Part shown: piece after piece, positions 19,419-27,450 of the stretch
Position numbering within the stretch: the first letter of the stretch is position 1
Layout of the letters: the number at the start of each line of letters is the position of its first letter
From: CAZACZ01 sp964483695
GTDB taxonomy: Bacteria; Deinococcota; Deinococci; Deinococcales; Trueperaceae
Length of the DNA stretch: 64,000 nucleotides
NCBI GenBank assembly: GCA_964483695.1
Contig: CAZACZ010000001.1
Location: 62,001 to 126,000, forward strand
Reading direction: 5' to 3'
Made by a program: the position numbers and the translations under genes
The notes under the pieces: model-generated
Told to the model about the DNA's origin: nothing
The model's input: the letters and a program-made list of their open reading frames with translations, nothing else
Databases searched by the model: none

Positions 19419-20552
19419 ATGGAGCGCGAGGCAAGCCAGCTCTGCGTCGGCCTCGTGCTGTCGGGCGGAGGCGCCCGGGGCCTCGCTCACATCGGTGCGC
19501 TGCGCGTGCTCGAACGCGCCGGCGCCACCTTCGACGTCATCTCCGGCACCTCGATGGGAGCCATCCTCGGCGCGCTCTACGCCTCGGGACGTCGGGCCGA
19601 CGACCTCCACGAGCTGGCCCGCACCACCTCATGGCGCGACGTCGTCGACCTGTCGCTGAAGACCGGCGTGTTCAAGGGGGACCGCTTCCAGGCGTTCCTC
19701 GCCGAGCACCTGCCCGCCACCTTCGAGGAACTCGACGTACCGCTTGCGGTGACCGTCACCGACATCGAGTCGGGCGAAGGACTGGTGCTCACCGAAGGGG
19801 ACCTCGTGCGCGCGGTGCGCGCCTCCAGCAGCTTCCCGGGAGCGTTCGAACCGATCGAGCTGTACGGCCGCACGGTCGCCGACGGCGGCATCGTCAACAA
19901 CCTCCCGGTGGCGGCGGCGTCGTACCTGGGCGCGAACCGGACGGTGGCCTCCGACGTGACCTCGCCGCGGCACTCGGTCTACCGCACCCCCGACGAAGAA
20001 GGTTCGTGGTGGGAGCGCATGGTGGCCACCGTCAAGCTCGAGCGGCGCAACCCGATGGCCCAGATCCTGTTCCGCGCCAGCGAGATCCAGCAGTCGATGC
20101 TGGTGGACATCCACGCCAGCCTGCACCCGCCCGACCTACGCATCCGCATCCCGATGCCCGAGTTCCACATCGAGTCGTTCGGCGAGTTCGAGCGCATCAT
20201 CGAGGCGGGCGAGGTGGCCGCCGAGCGGGCCCTGGAGGCCGCAGGCGGGTGGCAAGCGCTCGTCGTGCACGGAGCATCGACCGAGCTCCCTGCCGCCACC
20301 GGCCGGAGCGGGCACACGGTCGACGCGCGGCGTCGACCGGCGGCAGGCGCGAAGGCGCCCGCGCCAGCGGGTGCCCCAGCCAAGGCGCGGGCGGCCGCCA
20401 AGACGACCGCGACCGCCAAGGCGGACGGCGCGACCGGCGCCGATACCGTCTCGGACGACGAAGGTCCGCTCACGCACGCCGCGAACGCCGCGCGCGCCGC
20501 GCTGGCCCTGGTGCGCCCGCGGACTCCCGGCGGGAAGCGCAACGAGTCCTGA
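19419..20552 (+). CDS. Patatin-like phospholipase (RssA/NTE type)
   Basis: The 377-residue protein has the oxyanion loop LSGGGARGLAHIGALRVLE, the nucleophile motif GTSMGA (Ser near residue 47) and the catalytic-Asp motif VADGGIVNNLP (about 152), so it is a predicted Ser-Asp lipid acyl hydrolase. From about residue 290 the protein becomes a low-complexity Ala/Lys/Pro tail (GAKAPAPAGAPAKARAAAKT), probably disordered. The stop TGA overlaps a CTG that is the best start for the signal peptidase gene. Confidence 0.88.
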   Translation: MEREASQLCVGLVLSGGGARGLAHIGALRVLERAGATFDVISGTSMGAILGALYASGRRADDLHELARTTSWRDVVDLSLKTGVFKGDRFQAFLAEHLPATFEELDVPLAVTVTDIESGEGLVLTEGDLVRAVRASSSFPGAFEPIELYGRTVADGGIVNNLPVAAASYLGANRTVASDVTSPRHSVYRTPDEEGSWWERMVATVKLERRNPMAQILFRASEIQQSMLVDIHASLHPPDLRIRIPMPEFHIESFGEFERIIEAGEVAAERALEAAGGWQALVVHGASTELPAATGRSGHTVDARRRPAAGAKAPAPAGAPAKARAAAKTTATAKADGATGADTVSDDEGPLTHAANAARAALALVRPRTPGGKRNES

Positions 20553-21136
20553 CCCGAGCCCGACCCAACGCCATCCGTGTCGCTGCCGCGCTCGCGCTCG
20601 GCGCCCTAGTCGGCGTCCTGGCGACGCAGTTCGGCGTCACGGTGATGCGCGTGCGCGGCGACAGCATGCTCCCGACGCTCGAGCACGGCGAGCTGGTGGT
20701 GGTGGTGCGCCCGCCGCTCCTGCGCCTGCTGCACGCGCTCGCCCCCGGTGACCGCGCGGCACCCCTGGACGTCGGCGACGTCGTCGTCCTCCTCGACCCG
20801 CTCGCCGACACGCCCACGCCCTACGTCAAGCGCGTCGTCGCGCTGGGCGGCGACGAGGTGGCGTTGGCGGACGGGACCACGTTCGTGAACGGGGCAGCGT
20901 TGGACGAGCCGTGGCTCGACATGTCGTTCCGAGGGGTCGCGGACGCGGCTGCCGTCACCGTTCCCGGGGGCGCGATCTTCGTGTTGGGGGACAACCGCCT
21001 GCCGTTGGCCAGCCGCGACTCGCGCGCCTTCGGCCCCGTCCCGTCGTCGCGCTGGCGCGGGCGCGTGGTGCGGGCCGTCGCACCGCCGTGGCGGGACGGT
21101 CGGCTGCGCTCGCCGTTCGTTCCACTCCAACGCTGA
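20549..21136 (+). CDS. lepB: Signal peptidase I (S26), probable CTG start
   Basis: The frame encodes a type I signal peptidase: one N-terminal membrane span (RVAAALALGALVGVLATQFGV), the nucleophile box VRGDSMLPTLEHGE (Ser about residue 39), the lysine box PYVKRVVALGGDEV (Lys about 93) and LGDNRLPLASRDSRAFGPV. It removes signal peptides of Sec substrates. No ATG, GTG or TTG lies in frame near the expected start; the first suitable codon is CTG 20549, which overlaps the patatin stop as CTGA, mirroring ATGA/GTGA couplings elsewhere in the window. ATG/GTG codons further in would cut off the membrane anchor. The function is firm; the start is inferred. Confidence 0.85.
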   Translation: MTRARPNAIRVAAALALGALVGVLATQFGVTVMRVRGDSMLPTLEHGELVVVVRPPLLRLLHALAPGDRAAPLDVGDVVVLLDPLADTPTPYVKRVVALGGDEVALADGTTFVNGAALDEPWLDMSFRGVADAAAVTVPGGAIFVLGDNRLPLASRDSRAFGPVPSSRWRGRVVRAVAPPWRDGRLRSPFVPLQR

Positions 21137-21167
21137 CGGCCGTGACCGCCCGTGCGCGCAGCGCGGC

Positions 21168-21755
21168 TCAGCCCGCCAGGCGACCGTCCAGCCCGAGCGT
21201 GTCGGCTCGCGCCTGCATCGCCTCGAGCACGAACTGCACGTGGTCCCACAAGTCCACTCCGAGTTCGGTCGCGCCACGCAAGACGTCCTCGCGGCCGACC
21301 CCGCGAGCGAACGCCTTGTCCTTGAACTTCTTCTTCAGGCTGGAGAGCGTCAGGCCGGCGATGTCCTTGTCGGGCCTGACCAGCACCGCCGCGGTGATCA
21401 ACCCGGTGATCTCGTCGCAGGCGTAGAGCACCCTGGCGAGCTCCGAGGCGCGCTGGACGCCGGTGTAGTCGGCATGACCGAGGATGGCGTCGAGGATCTC
21501 CTCGGGGTAGCCGAGCCGACGGAGCTCTCGTACCCCGACCCACGGATGGCCACCCTCGTCACGATCCGGGTTGGGATGCCGTTCGTAGTCGAAGTCGTGC
21601 AGCAGCGCCGCCACCGACCACGCCTCCACGTCGGCCCCGCGCTGCACGGCGTACGCCGCGACGGCGGCCTCGACCGCAAGCATGTGCTTCCGCAGGCTCT
21701 CCGATCCCGTCCAGGACTCCATCAACGCCAAGGCATCCGCGCGTGTCGGCTTCAT
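21168..21755 (-). CDS. HD-domain hydrolase
   Basis: The 195-residue protein has the HD metal-binding pattern: H in LRKHMLAVEAAV (about residue 24), HDFDYERHPNPD (about 53), and GHADYTG plus CDEITGLI downstream. The HDIG-like family hydrolyses phosphoesters, often nucleotides; the substrate is unknown. A basic LSSLKKKFKDKAFARGVGRED region follows. ATG 21755 lies 6 nt after TAGACT. Confidence 0.85.
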   Translation of the reverse strand: MKPTRADALALMESWTGSESLRKHMLAVEAAVAAYAVQRGADVEAWSVAALLHDFDYERHPNPDRDEGGHPWVGVRELRRLGYPEEILDAILGHADYTGVQRASELARVLYACDEITGLITAAVLVRPDKDIAGLTLSSLKKKFKDKAFARGVGREDVLRGATELGVDLWDHVQFVLEAMQARADTLGLDGRLAG

Positions 21756-21761
21756 GGCGCG

Positions 21762-21767
21762 AGTCTA
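21762..21767 (-). promoter_or_regulatory. -10 element TAGACT, leaderless start
   Basis: Minus-strand TAGACT ends 6 nt before ATG 21755, in the gap between glgP and the HD gene. Confidence 0.65.
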
Positions 21768-21792
21768 CCGAACCGACCGACGGCGGGCGGCG

Positions 21793-24330
21793 TCATGCCC
21801 AGCGGATGGCGTGGGCGTCGAACGGCGAGACCAGCGAGGGGTGCGAGGCGTAGGCGCGCACGCCGTACGCCAGCTTGCCGCTGATGGTGGGACGGAAGCG
21901 GGCGCGGTAGAGGTGCCCGCCGTCGTCGTAGCCGTTGACCCGCTCCATCGGCACGCTGCGCAGGTTCGCCTGCAGACCGTGTTCGGCGGGACCGTACACC
22001 ACCTCGACGCGCACGTCCTGCTCGGACAACCCACGAGGGTTCAGCACGGCGCTGACCTCGATCTCGTCGCCCACTCGGCGCACGCGGTCCTCGACGGGCG
22101 TGGCGCTGAAGTACACCGACGGCCACTCCTCCGCCACGTGCTTGCGCCATGCTGCTAGTGCGCGTGCGGCGGCGTGATCGTCCTCGGCCATGTGGGCGCC
22201 GCGTCGGCTGGCGGGGGCGTAGAAGCGCGCCACGTACTCTTTGACCATGCGCTGGGCGTTGAAGCGCGGCGTGATGGTCGCCACCGCTTCCGCGGCGCGC
22301 CGCGCCCACTCGACGGGAACACCGGCCGCGTCGCGGTGGTAGTACAACGGCACCACCTCGCGCTCGAGCAACGCGTAGAGGGAATCGGCGTCGCTCTCGT
22401 CGGCGCGCCCTGCGTCCTCGTAGCTCTTGCTGCCGCCGATGGCCCAGCCGTTCATGCCGTCGTACCCCTCGGGCCACCAACCGTCGAGCACCGAGAGGTT
22501 CAGCACCCCGTTCATCGCCGCCTTCTGACCGCTGGTGCCCGACGCCTCCATCGGTCGCCGCGGGTTGTTCAGCCACACGTCGACTCCGCGCGTCAACGAC
22601 CGACCGATGGCCATGTCGTAATCCTCGATGAACAGCACCCTGCCGCGGAACCGATGGTCCTTGGACAGGTTGTGGATCTGGGCGATCAACGCCTGCCCCG
22701 GCTCGTCGGCGGGGTGGGCCTTGCCAGCGAAGACCAGTTGGACCGGCCTGCCCGGGTCGCCGAGGATGGCGGCGAGGCGGTCGAGGTCCCGGAAGATCAA
22801 CGTCGCCCGCTTGTAGCTGGCGAAGCGACGCGCGAAGCCGATGGTGAGCGTCTCCGGATCGAACAGCGTGCCGGAGTCCTGCAGCGCGGTCGGGCTGGCC
22901 TCCTGGCGGTCGAGTTGCCGCAACACGCGTCGGCGAAGGAACCGCACGGCCTGCGCCTTCAGGTAGCGGCGCACCTGCCACAGCCGCTCGGGCGGCACCT
23001 CCCGGAACGCGGCCCACATGTCGGTGTCGTCGAGCCGCCCGTACCACCCGTCCGGCAGCACCTCGGCCACCAGCTCCTGCATCTCCGGCGCCATCCACGA
23101 CCCGACGTGCACCCCGTTGGTGACGTGCGAGATCGGCACCTCCTCGATCGGGACCTCGGGCCACAGGTCGGACCAGATCCGACGGCTGGTGGCGCCGTGC
23201 AGTTCGGCCACGCCGTTGCGTCCGGTCGAGAACCGCAGGGCCAACGCCGGCATGCTGAACACGGGACCCCAGCCGTGGTCGGCGCGGCCGAGCTCGTGGA
23301 ACTCGTGCTGGCGCAGCCCGAGGCTCCCCCAGTAGCCGCTGAAGCACTGGTTGATGAGGTCGAAGGGGAAGGCGTCGTTGCCGGCGGCCACCGGCGTGTG
23401 CAGGGTGAAGAGCGTGCTGCCCGCGACCGCCTCCCGCGCCTCGTCGAACCCGAGGCCGCGTTCGACCAGCTCGCGGGCGCGCTCGAGCACCATGAAGGCG
23501 CTGTGCCCCTCGTTCATGTGCCACGCCGTGGGCTGCACCCCGAGTGCCCGCAACATGCGCACGCCCCCGATACCGAGCACGATCTCCTGCGCTACGCGGG
23601 TGCGCTGGTCGCCGCCGTACAGACGTGCCAGCAGGCGGCGGTCGTCGCTGTGGTTGCCGGCGATGTCGACGTCGAGCAGGATCACCCGCACGCGGCCGAC
23701 GCGCGTCTCCCACGCCCCCACCTGGACCTCGCGACCGAACACCGTCACCGGCACCCGGACCGCTTCACCGTCTTCGCCGGCGACGCGCCGGAACGGCAAG
23801 TCGTTGGCGTTGGTGCGGATGTAGACGGCCTCCTGCTGGCCGTTCGCGCCGACGCGCTGGTGGAAGTACCCCTCCGGGTAGTAGAGCCCGACGGCGACGA
23901 ACGGCACGCCAAGGTCCGAGGCGGCCTTGGTGTGGTCGCCCGCCAGCACGCCGAGACCACCGGAGTACGTGGCGATCGACTCGTGCCAGCCGTACTCGGC
24001 GCAGAAGTAGGCGTAGACGTGGTCCTCCCCTACCTCCTGGTCGAACCACGAGCGTCCCGTGCGGTAGGCGTCGAACCGCGCCATCACGGCTCGGTACGAC
24101 GCGAGGTACGCCGGATCGGCCGCCGCCTGCTCGAGCCGCTCCTGGCGCACGTCGCGCAACAGCACCACGGGGTTGTGCAGGACGTCTTCCCAGAGCTCGC
24201 GGTCGAGTTCGCGGAAGAGCTTGCGGGCGTCGGGTTGCCAACTCCAATAGAGGTCGTCGGCCAGCTCGCGCAGACGCTCGAGCGGTTCGGGCAAGTGAGG
24301 GAGGACGGTGAGGTGACCAAGGATGTTCAT
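21793..24330 (-). CDS. glgP: Alpha-glucan (glycogen) phosphorylase
   Basis: GlgP releases glucose-1-phosphate from alpha-1,4-glucans. At 845 residues it belongs to the bacterial/archaeal type with an N-terminal DUF3417 domain (ERLRELADDLYWSWQPDARKLFRELD). Phosphorylase features include VFSMPALALRFSTGRNGVAELHG, VWLNNPRRPMEASGTSGQKAAMNG (PLP lysine near residue 600) and NLSVLDGWWPEGYDGMNGW. The ATG has no clear Shine-Dalgarno but overlaps as ATGA the stop of a 10-codon mini-ORF that begins just after a TAGAAT promoter. No other glycogen genes are in the window. Confidence 0.94.
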   Translation of the reverse strand: MNILGHLTVLPHLPEPLERLRELADDLYWSWQPDARKLFRELDRELWEDVLHNPVVLLRDVRQERLEQAAADPAYLASYRAVMARFDAYRTGRSWFDQEVGEDHVYAYFCAEYGWHESIATYSGGLGVLAGDHTKAASDLGVPFVAVGLYYPEGYFHQRVGANGQQEAVYIRTNANDLPFRRVAGEDGEAVRVPVTVFGREVQVGAWETRVGRVRVILLDVDIAGNHSDDRRLLARLYGGDQRTRVAQEIVLGIGGVRMLRALGVQPTAWHMNEGHSAFMVLERARELVERGLGFDEAREAVAGSTLFTLHTPVAAGNDAFPFDLINQCFSGYWGSLGLRQHEFHELGRADHGWGPVFSMPALALRFSTGRNGVAELHGATSRRIWSDLWPEVPIEEVPISHVTNGVHVGSWMAPEMQELVAEVLPDGWYGRLDDTDMWAAFREVPPERLWQVRRYLKAQAVRFLRRRVLRQLDRQEASPTALQDSGTLFDPETLTIGFARRFASYKRATLIFRDLDRLAAILGDPGRPVQLVFAGKAHPADEPGQALIAQIHNLSKDHRFRGRVLFIEDYDMAIGRSLTRGVDVWLNNPRRPMEASGTSGQKAAMNGVLNLSVLDGWWPEGYDGMNGWAIGGSKSYEDAGRADESDADSLYALLEREVVPLYYHRDAAGVPVEWARRAAEAVATITPRFNAQRMVKEYVARFYAPASRRGAHMAEDDHAAARALAAWRKHVAEEWPSVYFSATPVEDRVRRVGDEIEVSAVLNPRGLSEQDVRVEVVYGPAEHGLQANLRSVPMERVNGYDDGGHLYRARFRPTISGKLAYGVRAYASHPSLVSPFDAHAIRWA

Positions 24331-24359
24331 GAAGAGGATCTCGATTCTGGGGCCTGCAT
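24327..24359 (-). CDS. 10-codon mini-ORF coupled by ATGA to glgP
   Basis: ATG 24359 is 10 nt after TAGAAT, so the predicted message has only a few bases of leader. It reads MQAPESRSSS and ends at TGA 24329-24327, overlapping the glgP ATG (24330-24328). A leader role in glgP translation is an inference. Confidence 0.42.
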   Translation of the reverse strand: MQAPESRSSS

Positions 24360-24369
24360 GGCCGGGCGC

Positions 24370-24375
24370 ATTCTA
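24370..24375 (-). promoter_or_regulatory. -10 element TAGAAT for glgP
   Basis: Minus-strand TAGAAT lies 39 nt before the glgP ATG and 10 nt before the mini-ORF ATG. Confidence 0.6.
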
Positions 24376-24412
24376 GCACCCACCTCCCGACGCGCCCTGC
24401 TCGGCCTCGCGG

Positions 24413-24418
24413 TAGGCT
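24413..24418 (+). promoter_or_regulatory. -10 element TAGGCT, leaderless start
   Basis: TAGGCT ends 5 nt before ATG 24424 of the exported beta-rich protein. Confidence 0.55.
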
Positions 24419-24423
24419 CGAGC

Positions 24424-25407
24424 ATGACCACGCTCTGGAAGCTGGGGCTCGTGGCGCTGGCGCTGGCGCTGCCGGCGGCGCGCGCGCAGGTCGGGTCGTC
24501 GCCGCAGCTGGCGTGGACGGTGGGCGCGCCGTCCCCGTCCGGCGGCGCGACGTTCGCCGCGGCGTTCGAGAACGTGCGGGTCGAGGGCGGCACGATCGGC
24601 TTCGCGGTCCGCTGGAGCGACGCGGCCCAGCTGTCGCTCGATCTCAGCACCAACCGCACCTTCGGCCCCATCGGCAACGTGGTGCTGACGGCGTACGGGG
24701 CGGTGCGCACCAGCGGGGAAGCCGAGGCGTCGCTCACGATTCGCGGCACGGCCGGACCGGTAGCGCTGCGCCTCGAAGCCAGCGCCTACGGCGCCGAGGC
24801 GTGGCGCTTCCGCGAGAGCGCCATCGCCAGCGACGCGCGACCCGGCTGGGACCGGCGCGGCGTCGGCGTGCGGCTCGTGGCGACCGGGCGCTTGGCGCGT
24901 ACCGTCGTGCTCGAGGCCGAACCGGAGGTGCACGTCACGGGTGTCGGCACCGGCTGGCGGGCCACGGCGCGGCTGCGCCTGCTGCGTGCTTGGGGGGAGA
25001 ACGAGGTCCGCGTCGTGGCACGAGGCTCCCTCGCGCCGGGCGGCGCTTCGGCCGAGGGCGCGCTGGGCGTTGGCGCGGTCTTCGCACGCGGTCGTGCTCC
25101 GGACTGGACGGTGACGGTGTACGGCGGAGCATCCTCGGCCGGCATCCGGCCAGGCTTCACGCTCGACCTAGCGGACACGCTGCCGGGCGGTGCTCGCTGG
25201 GACCTCGCAGCTGCCTACGAACCGTACCGCCTCGACGTCGATCCGCTCCGGCTCGCGGCCGCCATCGATACCCCCTTCGGCGGCGCGTTGCCGGGGCTGG
25301 AGGAGGCGCGTCTGGTGCTCGCCGCGTCGGCGTCGTACGCTCCGCTGCGCGGATCGCCGCGCTGGTCCGTGACCACCACGCTGCGCTGGCCGTTCGACCC
25401 GCGCTGA
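24424..25407 (+). CDS. Exported beta-rich protein, possibly an outer-membrane barrel
   Basis: The 327-residue product has a signal peptide (MTTLWKLGLVALALALPAARAQ). The rest alternates hydrophobic and polar residues in short strands separated by Gly/Asp turns (SLDLSTNRTFGPIGNVVLTAYGAVR; RWSVTTTLRWPF at the end), a pattern typical of membrane beta-barrels, with a terminal aromatic segment. I do not recognise a family. ATG 24424 is 5 nt after a -10 hexamer, and the longer frame upstream is not needed. It converges on the PEGA protein gene. Confidence 0.65.
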   Translation: MTTLWKLGLVALALALPAARAQVGSSPQLAWTVGAPSPSGGATFAAAFENVRVEGGTIGFAVRWSDAAQLSLDLSTNRTFGPIGNVVLTAYGAVRTSGEAEASLTIRGTAGPVALRLEASAYGAEAWRFRESAIASDARPGWDRRGVGVRLVATGRLARTVVLEAEPEVHVTGVGTGWRATARLRLLRAWGENEVRVVARGSLAPGGASAEGALGVGAVFARGRAPDWTVTVYGGASSAGIRPGFTLDLADTLPGGARWDLAAAYEPYRLDVDPLRLAAAIDTPFGGALPGLEEARLVLAASASYAPLRGSPRWSVTTTLRWPFDPR

Positions 25408-25438
25408 GCCGCGCCCGCCCGATCGAGCCGCTCCCCTT

Positions 25439-25460
25439 CCGCGGGCCGGCCGCGGGCCGG
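25439..25460. repeat. Tandem 11-bp GC repeat between convergent genes
   Basis: CCGCGGGCCGG occurs twice in direct tandem. It contains CCGCGG and GGCCGG self-complementary cores, so it can fold either way and may act as a bidirectional terminator. Confidence 0.5.
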
Positions 25461-25479
25461 CACCTGTCCGACACGAGCG

Positions 25480-26619
25480 TCAGGGCGCGAGTGGGGTCAG
25501 TTCGCCGGTGTCGAGGTCGAGGCGGAAGGCGCCCGTGGCGGGCACCGCCCGCAGGTAGTTGCGCGTCTGGCCGCCGCTGCGCAACTCGAACGTGCGCAAG
25601 CCCGCCTGCAGCCCCTCGGCGTAGCCGCCGGGCTGGAACTGCCCGTCGACGAAGATCAGCACCTCGCGTCGCTCGTCCCAGAACACCAGCGGGTCCACGG
25701 CCGGCAGCAACTGCGTCTGCACGCGGGAGACGCGGTAGTTCCGGACCAGCACGTCGACGGTCTCGCTCACGAAGCCGTCGCGCACCAACGTGACGCGGTG
25801 GGTGCCCGGCAGGGCCGACACGGTGACCGGGGTGCTTCCGACGACCTCGCCGTCGAGCCACACCTCGGCGCGCGGACTCGACGCGATCTGGATGCTGCCG
25901 CCGGAGATCGCCGTCAGGATCACGTGCACGAAGGCGGTGTCGTCGGCGCGGAGGTCGATCATGCGCACCTCGGGCAGGAAGCCGTCCTTGCGCACCTCCA
26001 GCTGGTAGCGGCCGGGGGCCAGCATCGCCACGTCGAGGTTCGAGGTGTGGCCGAGCGCGACGCCGTCGACGAAGACCTGAGCATCGCCGGGCTCGCTCGA
26101 GACGAACAACCCGGCGCTCCCGCGCCGCAACTCGACGACGGCGCTGGTGAACGCCGCCACGTCGGCGGCGAGGGCGGCGGTGGTGCCGGCGATCCGTTCC
26201 GGATCGAGCGGCAGGGAGATGAGGTCGGTGGCGCGCGAGCGTTCGGCGTCGACCACGATCAGGTTCACCGCGTACGGCTCTCCGCCGGCGGTGGCGATGC
26301 GCGCGATCTCCCCGCTCACCGCGAACCGCGCGTTGTCGAGTTCGGCGATCAGCAGCGCGAACTCCGGCTCGAGGCTGCCGGCGATGCCCGGGGTGATCAA
26401 CTCGCCGCTGCGGACCTCGAGGCCGGTCGACGCACCCACCGCAGACCGGAACGCCGGCATGAACGCCTCGACCAGCTCGTCGGGCACGCCGCCGCGGGTA
26501 CCGAACGTGGGAACGGAGATCTGCGCGTACGCCGGCAGCCCCACCCCGAGCGCGACCAGGACCAACGCGCGAACGGCGAACCGTGCCTGCAGGGCGACGA
26601 ACCTGGGGAGGACGGCCAT
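25480..26619 (-). CDS. Exported PEGA-domain protein
   Basis: The 379-residue protein has a signal peptide (MAVLPRFVALQARFAVRALVLVALGVGLPAYAQ). An N-terminal domain of about 150 residues (ELVEAFMPAFRSAVGASTGLEVRSGE...) looks like the FlgO/CsgG-type domain that often precedes PEGA repeats. At least two PEGA repeats follow: GLFVSSEPGDAQVFVDGVALGHTSNLDVAMLAPGRYQLEVRKDGF and SIQIASSPRAEVWLDGEVVGSTPVTVSALPGTHRVTLVRDGF. PEGA domains are surface beta modules of uncertain function. ATG 26619 is 7 nt after TATACT; an upstream in-frame ATG overlaps the -10 and is rejected. Confidence 0.82.
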   Translation of the reverse strand: MAVLPRFVALQARFAVRALVLVALGVGLPAYAQISVPTFGTRGGVPDELVEAFMPAFRSAVGASTGLEVRSGELITPGIAGSLEPEFALLIAELDNARFAVSGEIARIATAGGEPYAVNLIVVDAERSRATDLISLPLDPERIAGTTAALAADVAAFTSAVVELRRGSAGLFVSSEPGDAQVFVDGVALGHTSNLDVAMLAPGRYQLEVRKDGFLPEVRMIDLRADDTAFVHVILTAISGGSIQIASSPRAEVWLDGEVVGSTPVTVSALPGTHRVTLVRDGFVSETVDVLVRNYRVSRVQTQLLPAVDPLVFWDERREVLIFVDGQFQPGGYAEGLQAGLRTFELRSGGQTRNYLRAVPATGAFRLDLDTGELTPLAP

Positions 26620-26626
26620 CGGGCCC

Positions 26627-26632
26627 AGTATA
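26627..26632 (-). promoter_or_regulatory. -10 element TATACT, leaderless start
   Basis: Minus-strand TATACT ends 7 nt before ATG 26619. Confidence 0.65.
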
Positions 26633-26678
26633 GCCATTCGCATCGGGAATCCTGGCCTGCGATCGGGAGACGGGCTGG

Positions 26679-26684
26679 TATCGT
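26679..26684 (+). promoter_or_regulatory. -10 element TATCGT, leaderless start
   Basis: TATCGT ends 7 nt before ATG 26692 of the metallophosphoesterase-holB operon. Confidence 0.6.
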
Positions 26685-26691
26685 GAGCGCC

Positions 26692-27450
26692 ATGCGGCAC
26701 CTGGTGCTCAGCGACGTGCATGCCAACCTTCCCGCCCTGGATGCCGTGCTCGCGCACGCCCGCTCCCGCGGCTTCGACGACGTGGTGTTCTTGGGGGACG
26801 CGGTCGGCTACTACCCGCACGCCGAGCCGGTGGTCCAGCGCCTGATCGACCTCGCGCCGCAGACGCGCGTGCTCGGGAACCACGACGCCACCCTGCTGGA
26901 CATCGTCGACGGCGCGGCCTTCGAGCGCCGCGACGCCGGCCTGGTGGTGGAGGTGCTGGCGCGCCAGGCCGACACCCTGAGCGACGACAGCATCGCGTTC
27001 CTGCGCAGCCTCCGCTCGCGCGTCCAGGCCGGGACCTGGGAGGCCACCCACGGGGCGCTGCGTGAGCCGTGGGAGTACCTCACGAGCTTGGCGGCCGCGC
27101 AGGCCAACCTCGAGCACATGCAACGGCCGCTGCTCCTGGTGGGCCACACGCACACGCCCAAGGTGTTCGCCGTGGTCGAGCACGGCGCCCAGCTGCTGTG
27201 GCGCACCGTGACGTTCCGCGAGGACGTGGGCGTTTACCGCCTCCCGCCGTACGCGCGGGTGCTCGCCAACCCCGGTGCCGTGGGGCAGCCGCGCGACCAC
27301 ATCCCGTTGGCGGCCTACGCCTTGTTCGACGAGGACGCTCGCACCCTCGAGATCCACCGCGTCGACTTCGACATCGCCGAGGTCCAGGCCGACGTGCGCG
27401 CGGCCGGCTACCCGGAGGTGCTCGCCACGCGCCTCGAACTGGGACGATGA
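26692..27450 (+). CDS. Calcineurin-like metallophosphoesterase
   Basis: The 252-residue protein keeps all metal-binding motifs of the family: LSDVHAN (residues 6-12), FLGDAVGY (about 33), VLGNHDATL (about 61), THG and VGHTHTPK (about 145). It is a predicted soluble phosphodiesterase of the YfcE/MJ0936 type, substrate unknown. Its stop overlaps the holB ATG as ATGA, so the two are coupled. Confidence 0.88.
   Translation: MRHLVLSDVHANLPALDAVLAHARSRGFDDVVFLGDAVGYYPHAEPVVQRLIDLAPQTRVLGNHDATLLDIVDGAAFERRDAGLVVEVLARQADTLSDDSIAFLRSLRSRVQAGTWEATHGALREPWEYLTSLAAAQANLEHMQRPLLLVGHTHTPKVFAVVEHGAQLLWRTVTFREDVGVYRLPPYARVLANPGAVGQPRDHIPLAAYALFDEDARTLEIHRVDFDIAEVQADVRAAGYPEVLATRLELGR

Noticed and set aside
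22174..24423. Long N-terminal extension of the exported beta-rich protein, antisense to glgP
   Set aside because: The true start is ATG 24424, with a signal peptide and a -10 just upstream; the extension only mirrors glgP.
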